Assembly (NCBI GenBank): GCA_036250225.1
Contig: JAPZLL010000030.1
Span: forward strand, 62,001-126,000
Direction of reading: 5' to 3'
Source of the DNA: Cercophora sp. LCS_1
Lineage: Eukaryota; Ascomycota; Sordariomycetes; Sordariales; Lasiosphaeriaceae
DNA length: 64,000 bases
Program-made: the position numbers and the translations under genes
In this document: piece by piece, positions 55,701 through 64,000 of the stretch
Numbering within the stretch: the stretch's first letter is position 1
Layout of the letters: every line of letters starts with the position of its first letter
The notes under the pieces: model-generated
What the model saw: only the letters and a program-made list of their open reading frames with translations
The model's database searches: none
What the model was told of the DNA's origin: nothing

Positions 55701-56029
55701 TGCGCCGGCCATTGTCACCGTCCGACGCCGAATGGCCAGCGGCGCCTCTGTAGGGGCTTCCATCCTCTGATTCTGTGTCACCCTGCCCGTGCGTTGTGTG
55801 TTCTTCGTCATCCGACTCCCGGTCAGACAACTCGGTGGCTGGGAACTTGGGCGACGTCGAGTTTGACGCCGGGTCGTTCAAAAGGGTGTGGTCTTTGAGT
55901 TACAGGTTACCGTTTGCTCAAGCGACAGGAAGGCAAAAAAGCACAAGACGTATGCACTCAAATATCAATTGGGCACAGGATGAGGGGTCGCTAGTCAGGA
56001 AAAGCCAAAATCCGCAACTTACCAGCCAT
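52758..56029 (-). CDS. amd1: AMP deaminase
   Basis: Three exons (56029-56023, 55892-53210, 53157-52758) give 1029 residues. The first coding exon is seven bases (ATGGCTG); joining reads MADHTLLNDPASNS. The catalytic part starts near residue 430 with VDTHVHHSACMNQKHLLRF (metal-binding HxH), then NLKYNPIGESRLRTIFLK, FVLRPHCGEAG, LSNNALFLAY and the SLSTDDPLQFAFTKEPL motif with the catalytic Asp pair. The enzyme converts AMP to IMP in the cytosol, setting adenylate pool balance. If the middle frame were not spliced it would end at 53206; a GTAGGC donor and CATAG acceptor instead join it to a 133-codon Ser/Pro-rich tail, which I favour because that tail is open for 400 nt. Confidence 0.93.
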
Positions 56030-56610
56030 TCTCGAGACGCACAATGAGGTGGGCAGGCAGATGTGAGGAGGGGGATGGGGAACTGGTGTCACACAACCAG
56101 GAGGAGGGGAAAACTGTTTGTCTCGGATCGAAAACCTCTTGATTCGGCCGTTGAGGGCTTTCCTGACGTTATTGCCGTTTTCCGCCATGTCGTTGGTGGC
56201 AGAGATGGAAAACAGTCACCGCCTTCAGTGGAAGTTTTTATCAGTGCCCAGCTGAGTGAGCTCGCTAGCGGTCAAGCTCCCACGGGCACCAAGCTGTTAC
56301 CTTACGCGGGGGTCGCTGCCCCGCCATCCAACGGCGTGCCAAGACGCCGGGATCGCCCTTTATTTCAGCGGCTTAAAGAGCTTGCATGCCGACCCTAGCC
56401 GCTTCGAGCCTCAGGGGCAAAACCCCTGAAGACAGGGCTATTTATGGCGTGTCGGCCGGCTCCTCCCGGCCCTAGGCTTCGAGCGATCTAGAAGATGGTG
56501 TTGTGAGCCAGAACAAGAAGCTACTTCAACTTGCGAAATCATCTATGATTTGCGGCTTGCTTGCGGTAGCATCTATGTACAGAAAGAACGAAAAGAAGGC
56601 AACAACGTTG
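56030..56610. other. amd1 promoter region with two strong hairpins
   Basis: About 580 bp between yea4-like and amd1 genes on the same strand. A TCAGGGG/CCCCTGA hairpin (56411-56429) and a GGCCGG/CCGGCC hairpin (56454-56471) lie within a segment that has CTTCGAGC at both ends (56402 and 56478). Confidence 0.45.
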
Positions 56611-58032
56611 TCAGGACTTGCTCGCTGCTCTCGCCCTGGTTGGCGTCTTCCGCTTCCCATCCAGGGAGTAGAGCCCGCCGGCAAAGAACACAATACAAGC
56701 CCCTATCAGTGTCCCAAAGGCCAACCGATTCCCGAACAACCAGATGCTTAAAAGCAGACTGACTAGCTTGCGTATATTCAGGACAATCGTCACCGTCAGC
56801 GCGGAGGACGCTGCAGCGAGAAGATTGACACCACGAATACAAGCATATTGCGTCAGGACATTCAACACCAGGTAGAAGAGTTGGTTCGGGATACGGATAC
56901 TTTCCAGCCCCTTTTGAAAGCTAAGAGAAAGGTTCGGGTAGTCGCCGGGAGCGGGGAGTGGAAGCGCAAGTGGTGGGCTGTTGGCTAGTTTCATGAACTG
57001 CCTCGAGAGCGATGGCAAGAATGGCGTGAATAGTGGCAGGGAGAGTAAGTGGGAGTAAAATAGATTCTCCTTCCACTGCGGCCCATAGATTCGGTACGTC
57101 TCTTCGGTGTAGAGCCCCATGATCGCCGACAAAACTTGGGCAACAAAGAGGATGATGAGGCCGGTGCCGAAGCTCGGAGGCGCGTTGGATTCACCAGTAT
57201 TTGATCCCTATTGGACATGTCAATCTCTGGAAAAAAAAATACTGCTAGCATACCGGTGATTATACCTTTGATTGAGAGTCAGACCATGCCGCAGTGATTA
57301 CCCCCACTGTCAGGAGAAGGACTGCGACAATCTGGATCCGGGAGTATCTCTTTCCATACAAACTGCCGGCAATCATGGTGGTGATGCTACCGCCAGAGCG
57401 TAGGATGATGTGCACGGGCACGGAAATGTCGTAGCTGAACGCATGGTTGTTGAGGGTGTTGATGCTGAAAAATAGGATGATGTTGACTAGCCAGCGTCGA
57501 ATGGGGACCTTGTTCGGCTTCAAAAAGAATGGGGGACGCGTTCGGTCGAACTGCCCGGGCAAACCGATCGCGGTCACGAAAAGGAATTGGACGAACGTCA
57601 GTAAGAGTCCTGTTGAAAACGTCACCCGTTAGTCCATTGTCGCACCACCACGCCCAACTTTGCGCTCGCTGGCATCCCGAGCTTTCCGGTGACCCCGTCG
57701 CGCAATTCGAACGTACCACTTTCGCGCTCTACTTTGATGATGGATTCGAGGGCAAAGACGTTGGAGCAGCAGCCGCCAAAAATCAGCGAGAGCATAGCCC
57801 CGACGGCGAGCCATTGTGGTATCGTTTCGATGAAAACACGGCCAGCGAGGGCCATGGCCCGGCTGAAGACTGGCCGGTTGTCGTCGATTCCGTACATTTC
57901 GGCCTTTTCGAGCGATGGCGCGGCGTTGATCACGCGAGGCGATGGTGTCGATGCGCCTGAAGCCTTGTCCCCGCGATCCTTGCTGAAGACATTTTGCTGC
58001 TGTTTAGAAAGTCGCCGACGAGAGATAGACAT
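56611..58032 (-). CDS. yea4: UDP-GlcNAc-type nucleotide-sugar transporter (Yea4/SLC35B4 family)
   Basis: Three exons (58032-57717, 57609-57266, 57207-56611) give 418 residues. The start MSISRRRLSKQQ is followed by a cytosolic segment, then about ten TM helices. Family marks of the UAA transporters are FGGCCSNVFALESIIK, TFVQFLFVTAIGLPGQF (joined across intron 1), NTLNNHAFSYDISVPVHIILRSGGS and the late ALTVTIVLNIRKLVSLLLSIWLFGN. The family carries UDP-GlcNAc (and in some members UDP-xylose or UDP-GlcA) into the ER or Golgi; yeast Yea4 serves chitin synthesis. The final residues are basic, with no clear KKxx signal. Introns have GT-AG ends and keep phase. Confidence 0.9.
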
Positions 58033-59797
58033 GGCCGGGCGTGGGGGCGGCGGGTGGTCGAGACATAAAAGCAGAGACGCGCCAGGAGAAACGCTGCCCG
58101 GCCGGGCTTTGCCGCAGCACACCTGGAACGCTGGTTCAGGGCTTTACGATCGTAATCGGTCCAGGTCAATCCAGGGGAATGCAGCTCCTAGACAGAAGCA
58201 GCGGCAGGCGGCCAATCGTGTTGCATCTAAATCTTTAGATGGCGGGGCTGCGCAGGCTCGAGGGATGATGGAAAGATGCACGGCTAGGCTTGGATTTTAG
58301 TGGACTGCTAGCCGGCTGCCGTGTTCCGTCTCACGCGGCGAAATCTGGGAAGGCTGGGTGACTGGACAGCTCGAGAAAAGGGGCAAGGAGAGAAAGTGAC
58401 CTGGGGGAAATGATGTTGAAATGCGAATTCACGACAATCTGTCAACCGTGTCGAAGACCTAGCGCGTCGAGCTCGGCGACGGCGCGGGCATAAGCAAACG
58501 TCAATCCTTTCCCTCTTTTTACATGGGATGGTCCGCCCTGGTGCAGCTATCTTTCTTCCAATGGAGCCTGCGGAAGGGGTCCTACGTTGCTTTCCTTAAC
58601 CTCCATGTGGCCACAAGTTGAAGAGGTGGGGATCCCTGGTCGTCAACCCCTCCACCACGGCACACATTAGCAAACTTGGCCGCACAGAGAGTAGATTGCG
58701 GCGGCAAGTGGGTGACATAAAAATCCACACACTAAATACAGCTGAGGCAACTCCAAACACTCTCCACCACCAGGCTCACTTCTCAGCAAGCACACAAAAA
58801 ACATATCCAGTGCTGGTAATATTATTTCAAGGCCCGTAAAAGATTGCTTGATGCCTTACGGTAAAATGTCAATGTTATTTTTCTAAATAAATATGCCTTC
58901 TGGATTTGTTGGTGTGCAGTTTATTTTGTTGTGGACTTTGGGCGGCTTGACATCCGCTGAACCGGGGATTCCTGTGACGCCCGAGGTTTTCCCCTGGAGC
59001 ACATTGCTTGCCCTGCCACATGGCAGACCTCTGGTGGGGCTCTATGGTATCATCTGTGGACTGCACGCCCAGATTGGGGAGACGGTAGTTGGGCATCTGA
59101 CGCCATTGCGATGGCTTCAGGTCCTCAGCACGTGAGGCGGCTCCAGGTTTCATTTACCCAGAACAGGAAGGTCTCAAAGGCACGGAGATATCCTCCCGCG
59201 GGGATGCACACCTAAAACAAGCTTGGCTTGTTCCGTCGGATGTGAGTATACATAGCCGTGAATAGACGGTAGAGTACCTGGGTATCCACCACATATATGC
59301 TCCGAGGAGCTCCCGGACGTTACTCCCTGGTTAGATGAATGGCAGAGTTGCAACCTAGCACTTCTCCGGAGTTTGACGCACTGAAGGCCTCCCCTTTTGT
59401 AGCCGTTTATATACTGGCTCAAGCGACTACCGTCCTCAGTGAATAATGACGTTATTACTCATGTCTATTGAACTTCTCGAATTCCTTAGTCTTGTGCCTG
59501 TGACACCTATCATAACCCTAACCCTCATCTAGATGGGACTGCCCCACTCCGGTTCGACAGCACCAGCTTGCATGAGTTCGCCGAGCGCAAGTGAGAAGCT
59601 CACCAAGTTGAGCAACTTTAGTTCGTGAGACAACGCATTTCACCCCTCAGTTCAAGAACCGAACTCTACATTGCTGCTTTTATATCTCCGTGATATACCC
59701 ATTCTCTCCCGCGTGCTCCCAGAGGTCATGATCTGAGGCCATCATGTCTGCCTTACCTGCTCCCCAGAATGTCGCACCACTAACCGCAGAGTTACAG
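58033..59797. other. 1.7-kb region between the transporter and trs23
   Basis: No supported gene. A two-unit telomere-like motif (AACCCTAACCCT, about 59512-59523) occurs once. The first exon of trs23 probably lies somewhere in the last few hundred bases but I could not place it. Confidence 0.4.
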
Positions 59798-60339
59798 GAC
59801 TGTCTTCGCGCTCGTGGTTATCAACAAGGCTGGCGGCCTCATTTATAACAGGACATTTCATGAGGGAGGGCTGAATAAGATTAGTACTAATGACTACCTC
59901 ATTCTGGCCGGTACTTTTCACGGGTAGGGTCCAGCCGCTACACTGCCCAGATACGCACATCCGAACTCACATCCTGAATAGAGTCCACGCAATCACCACC
60001 CGCCTCAATCCAGTAAAAAATGTCCCACAAGCGGACAAGACGTCAACGAATACTGGTGCCGGTGCCGGCATGATATCACGTCCGGAACCCTCGTCAGGTC
60101 TCGAGGTCCTAGAGTCCGAAAACTTTCGATTACAATGCTTCAACACGATGACAGGGACCAAATTTCTTCTCTTCACCGATACGACGCAGGCAAACGTGGA
60201 TGTCACGATACGTAGAGTGTACGAGATGTACTCGGACTACGTCATGAAGAACCCTTTCTACCAGCTCGAGATGCCCATCCGTTGCGACATCTTCGACCGA
60301 AAGCTGTCGTCGTATATTAGGGAGATCAACAATCGATAG
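59798..60339 (+). CDS. trs23: TRAPP complex subunit Trs23 (TRAPPC4); first exon not located
   Basis: Two exons are clear: 59798-59923 and 59982-60339. The first reads VFALVVINKAGGLIYNRTFHEG then GLNKISTNDYLILAGTFHG, the second VHAITTRLNPVKNVP, a Gly/Ser linker, and GLEVLESENFRLQCFNTMTGTKFLL to the end ...CDIFDRKLSSYIREINNR. This is the longin-like fold of the TRAPPC4 core subunit, which with Bet5/Bet3 makes the Rab-GEF centre for Ypt1. The acceptor at 59797 (GTTACAG) follows a CTAAC branch, so an upstream exon carrying the ATG is expected; the ATG at 59744 is in another frame and has no usable donor. Either a tiny exon lies upstream or the 5' end is damaged. Confidence 0.82.
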
Positions 60340-60580
60340 CGAGAGGGCACGGGGGCTGACGAGATGGGTAATGCGCTAAATCAGGCATTGAGAAGGAGTT
60401 GGTAGGCGTTCCGGTACAAGCAAATGGTTTCACAAATTGGGCGGGCCCAGGTGTAATAAGAGAGCAACGCTGCTGGTGATTGCCAAAGCGAAATCTAGTC
60501 TACAAAGCTGGAGTACAATGTTCCATTCCATGCGTTGTGATAAGGTACATGACACCCTAAGAGTTTAAGGTGCTTTCGTA

Positions 60581-61526
60581 TCATGAGGTGTCCATCTTGT
60601 CGTCGTCCTTCTTGCTGCCGCTGCCACCGGGCTTGCCATCCTTGTCCAACAGCGGTTTCGACTCATCGGCCTCCTCCACCGTCTCCAGGCTGGTCTGTTG
60701 AGCCTTCTCAGCCTCCTCTCGGGCCAGCTTCTCCTGCCGTGCCCGCTCCTCCTCCATACTCATGCGCAGGGCGAGAGCAAGCTCGGGGTCGACAGAGGGG
60801 TCGACACCGTAGGGGAAATCTTCGTTTGCCGCGCCGCTAGACTCGCCACCACCACCGCCACTGCCACTGGCGGCACCCTCTCCGAGAAGAATGGGTGTTG
60901 AGATGAGTTGGTCGCTAAGGAGCTTCGAGCTTGGGTGTATGACAACTAGATGCGACCCCTTATCGGCTCCGTTGACGTCACGGTTGAACGCCTCGAGCTT
61001 CTTATGGTTCTCCTCATCGGTGTCGCCAAAGAGAACGAAGTCGACGCTCGTGTTGTTCTTCTTCATCTTCTTCGCAAGCTTGACAAGGTCGCTTTCGACT
61101 TCCTCCACTGGGGAGCAAACGAAAACGATGATGCGCGCTCGTTGCGACTTGTTCTGTCGATGCTTCAGAGCAAGCTAGGAACGCCAAAGAGGTTAGTCGC
61201 TATATCATTCCAGGAGAGCCCAAACTTCATCTTACTCCTGCTACCTGAATGCCCGTCGCAAGATGTGCTGACCCGCGAATCTTCTTCTTGGTCCGATGCA
61301 AGCCGTCTAGAATCTTTCCTTGGTCTGTTGTGAGCGTCACCAGAACCTCGGGGCCCTTTCCACCCATGCTCATCAGGCCAACGGAGGATTCGGGGTTGCC
61401 TTGGACCACATTTTGAAAGATGATGTTAACTGCATCAGCTTGGGCCTCAAATCGGGTTGGCGTGTAATCTCCATTTCGGCTGCTCTCGCTGTTGTCCACC
61501 ACGATCATTACCGCTTCGAGAGGCAT
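60581..61526 (-). CDS. rpn10: 26S proteasome ubiquitin receptor Rpn10
   Basis: Two exons (61526-61236, 61174-60581) give 294 residues. [21 protein letters not shown] opens the vWA domain, which runs through [23 protein letters not shown] (joined at the intron), [13 protein letters not shown], and [21 protein letters not shown] to about residue 190. One ubiquitin-interacting motif follows ([19 protein letters not shown]). The vWA domain holds base and lid of the 19S particle together and the UIM binds ubiquitin chains. Fungal Rpn10 has one UIM, unlike the two of animals, which matches. The Lys/Asp-rich tail is short. Confidence 0.96.
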
Positions 61527-61983
61527 CTTGATCGCTTTACCGCTGCGCGGAATGGTAGAGTACGGTTCGATATATCGGTGGGCACGGAAGTATTCGGTGA
61601 GTTGTTGTCTAGGGTTATGTGTTTGGATTGCTGTCAGTCAAGGAGCTTGGGTGGTGTTGACGGCAAGAGGCTGAACCCAAATGCAAGGAGCTTGATGCTC
61701 GCCAACCAACGTAAGGCGAGTTCAGCCTGGCAGCCTATGTAGTTAGCGTGGATACGCCTGCAACCCTCTGCGCTTTGCAAATCTGCCCCACACCCGCGGT
61801 AGGTGGTCCGAGCTCGGCTTTGTTTACTCCGCGACTGCTGACCACTCATGTCGAAGAATCCATCTTCTGTCTCCATCAACGATCCAGACCACGGTGCGCG
61901 TTGAGCCCAAGCAAACAACATCGAGAAACCGACTCGCAGATACTTTACCATCTCTCAAGAGCCGATCAAACACTTACCACACA
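61527..61983. promoter_or_regulatory. Divergent promoter region, rpn10 and nbl1
   Basis: 457 bp shared by two divergent genes. No proteasome-type control motif was recognised. Its minus strand up to the window centre holds only short unsupported frames. Confidence 0.45.
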
Positions 61984-63202
61984 ATGCCTCCTCTTCGCGG
62001 CAAGAAACGCAAGTCCGAGCAGTCGACAATGTCTTACGACGAACCTTCGCAAGACCTGGCGAGCCAGAAGGTGCCCACCAAGACTGGTGAGGAGGCCAGT
62101 CAGGAAAGCCCGTTCAAGAAGCGAAAAGTTGGTATCACTGCAGCGCAAAAGCAGGCGCTCATTGAGAATATACAACTCGAGAGTAAGTCGCCTTGTGCAG
62201 GCATTGGGAGACGCGACACTGATCCGTTTCGCAGTCACCGAGCGCGCAAGAAAGCTACGATCCAACTATAACATCCTCGCACAGACACTGCGAACACGAG
62301 TAGAGATACGCGTTCATCGCATCTCCCGACCACTGCGCAACCTGACTATGGGCGAACTCGTACAAACGTACTCGGCGCAGCAGCAGCAGCAGCAAACAAA
62401 GGTCCCGACCAAGGGCCCCCCAGTGCCAGAGAAAGACGCTTCACTACCATCGTTCCGCAGGCCACTCACCACAATTCCTGGCTCTCCAGCGCGACCGGCC
62501 AAGCGGCTGAGGTTTGTTGCCGAAGACCCCCTTGCAACCAAACTTCTAACTCTTCGCAGCAGTGAGATATCAGGAGGCGACAAGGAGAATGACATGAACA
62601 CGATTGACCTCCCTAAGAAGAAGGCGCGTGCTGGCCCCGGGGCAGCCGATATTTCCCGCAACCCTGGCCAAGTACTCTCTCCTGCTTCGTCTAACTCACG
62701 CATCGCGCCGCGACCGCCTTCGCCCACCAAATCATCCGGAATCGCGCGACCTGTTTCACCCACCAAGATGGCAACGGCGACAAACATGCTGAGTAATATG
62801 GTTGAGAAGGCGAGATCAACACGCGCCGCGGCCACGAACCGCAAGACAACCACGTCAACGACATCAAGTTCAACCACCGGGTCAACCGCAGCGAGGGCAA
62901 AGCGAGGAGCAGTGGCGGCACCGCCTCCCACACGACCTGCCACGCGGACAGCGCGGAGAGTTAGCGCCATCAGCGAGTCCAGCGACGGTAGCACGTCGAC
63001 GGTGGTCAGGAAACGCCCCGCTACAGCAATGGCAGGTACGGTATCCAAAGCGCCAGCTGCCAAGAGAACTGTGATGAGCACCATCAAAAAAGGTGTCGGA
63101 GCCGGAACAGCTACAACGAAGAAGGCGCCTGTCACGGCCGCTGCCAAGTCGCAGGCGACCTCAGCAACCGGGACAGGACGGGTATTGAGAAAGAGGACGT
63201 GA
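61984..63202 (+). CDS. nbl1: Borealin-like chromosomal passenger protein Nbl1
   Basis: Two exons (61984-62182, 62235-63202) encode 388 residues from MPPLRGKKRKSEQS. The borealin N-terminal helix spans the intron: ITAAQKQALIENIQLE joins ITERARKLRSNYNILAQTLRTRVEIRVHRIS, then LRNLTMGELV. This helix packs with Survivin (Bir1) and INCENP (Sli15) in the chromosomal passenger complex that places Aurora B on centromeres and the spindle midzone. The rest is Ser/Thr/Pro/Ala-rich and basic with several SPTK/SPxR-type sites, fitting mitotic phosphorylation; a short CAG run gives six to seven Gln at 62379-62397. Yeast Nbl1 is a minimal 73-residue protein; filamentous fungi have such long tails. Confidence 0.85.
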
Positions 63203-63468
63203 GTTGCAAAGAAATACGACGGGGCATTTGGATCATGAGCGGCTTTGGGCTAATACGACGGCGTTGGATATAGGACCGGTTAAGTCTTGGGCGGTTTGTT
63301 GGGTTTGGTTTGGTTGGTTTATAGGCTTGTTGGTTTATGTCATGAACAAGGAATGATCAAAACAAATCTGTTTTGAAATGCTGCTCTACTTTGCTGCCAT
63401 CCTGCCAAAACGGAGTTGGCTATACAAACATCCTCTGCGGTCTATCTAGCCCATCCGGTGAACTAGCC

Positions 63469-63884
63469 CTAACCAGCGCTCGGAGCCTTCTTCTTCTTGT
63501 CTTCAACGAGTTCAATGTTGTCTTCCGGGATCTCCTTGTACTTCTCTAATAGGAACTCCTCGATCTCGGCGCTGACATCACCTTGCACAACGATTTCCTC
63601 GCCGCCGCTGGGCGTCTTGGTTACCGACGAGCCAGTCGCAAACTTCTTACCAAAGTCCTTGGCCACCTTTTTCAACTCGAGCCCAAACGCTTCAAGACCT
63701 GACACGGCCGTGACGAACTTGCGCTTGTTGCGCTCAATCCGCTTGATTGTCACGACGCTGTTGGCAAGCTTGTCGGCGTGCTTTTGTTCCGCGGCCTCGG
63801 CCTTGGCCGCCTTCTTCTTGGCGTCTTTGGCGGCGCGTTCCTGGGCTTCGACCGAGAGAGAGGCCGTGGCAGCCTCAAGGGCTT
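63469..63884 (-). CDS. tma22: Tma22/DENR translation factor, 3' exon (5' part outside window)
   Basis: The last exon runs from 63884 (acceptor CAAACAG) to a TAG-region stop at 63469, 138 codons. It reads EALEAATASLSVEAQERAAKDAKKK, then VVTIKRIERNKRKFVTAVSGLEAFGLELKKVAKDFGKKFATGSSV and GEEIVVQGDVSAEIEEFLLEKY, a SUI1/eIF1-like domain as in density-regulated protein. With Tma20/MCT-1 it recycles 40S subunits and removes deacylated tRNA. Bases 63885-64000 look intronic, and the N-terminal zinc-binding part lies beyond the window. Confidence 0.92.
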
Positions 63885-64000
63885 CTGTTTGAGGGGGGTG
63901 GTCAGTCGGTTTTTGTTGTTTTGTCAGGGGTATTATGAACAGGAGAGGAAGGGGGTTGCGGGGAGAGGGGTGGTTGCGTGATGGGATAGGACCGGGGTCT

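Noticed and set aside
59512..59523. Telomere-like AACCCTAACCCT considered as a telomeric insertion
   Set aside because: Only two units, inside ordinary sequence; chance or a promoter box is as likely.
1..64000. CRISPR arrays, insertion sequences, prophage, transposon open frames
   Set aside because: No regular spacer repeats, transposase, integrase or reverse transcriptase motifs seen; the window is fungal nuclear DNA.

Overview
This is a nuclear chromosome segment from a filamentous ascomycete, most likely a Sordariomycete and plausibly Sordariales-like. The signs are short introns with GTRNGT donors and CTAAC-type branch sites, GC-rich coding DNA, a Zn2Cys6 regulator, a cellulose-active AA9 monooxygenase with a CBM1 domain, and single dispersed RNA genes (a lone 5S rRNA copy, a lone intron-containing tRNA). 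Exon structures below were assembled by hand from splice signals, reading-frame continuity and family sequence patterns. No search was run.

Left part (1-12 kb): the 3' part of a large conserved protein with Sel1-like C-terminal segments, then the six-exon cytosolic phenylalanyl-tRNA synthetase beta gene. Two structured U1-type snRNA genes flank the synthetase gene and point away from it. Both begin with the U1 5' sequence, have a UCANGAA loop I and an Sm site, and share an upstream element. A 14-TM DHA2-type efflux transporter follows.

Middle left (12-29 kb): a Zn2Cys6 transcription factor lies convergent to the DHA2 transporter and divergent from a second, five-exon MFS transporter. The 1.2 kb divergent region holds a perfect 11-bp-arm CCG/CGG palindrome, so this looks like a self-contained regulator plus efflux module. 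Next come housekeeping genes: Rrp15 (60S biogenesis), mitochondrial ferredoxin (Fe-S and heme A synthesis), and Ugo1 (mitochondrial fusion, divergent from ferredoxin). Then come the AA9-CBM1 enzyme, tRNA-Arg(CCU) and a BAHD-like acyltransferase. Long gene-poor stretches (24.9-27.1 and 28.7-31.8 kb) flank the last group.

Middle right (31-52 kb): a coiled-coil protein with tandem 29-residue repeats, the mitochondrial glycine carrier Hem25, the Golgi tether subunit Cog8, two conserved proteins of unknown function transcribed divergently, a TLC-domain membrane protein, a dispersed 5S rRNA gene, and the endocytic adaptor Sla1.

Right part (52-64 kb): AMP deaminase (with a 7-nt first coding exon and a separate C-terminal exon), a UDP-GlcNAc-type nucleotide-sugar transporter, TRAPP subunit Trs23, proteasome receptor Rpn10 divergent from the borealin-like Nbl1, and the 3' exon of Tma22/DENR running off the window end.

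The strongest unusual signals are the inverted pair of diverged U1 genes and the palindrome inside the regulator/transporter module.
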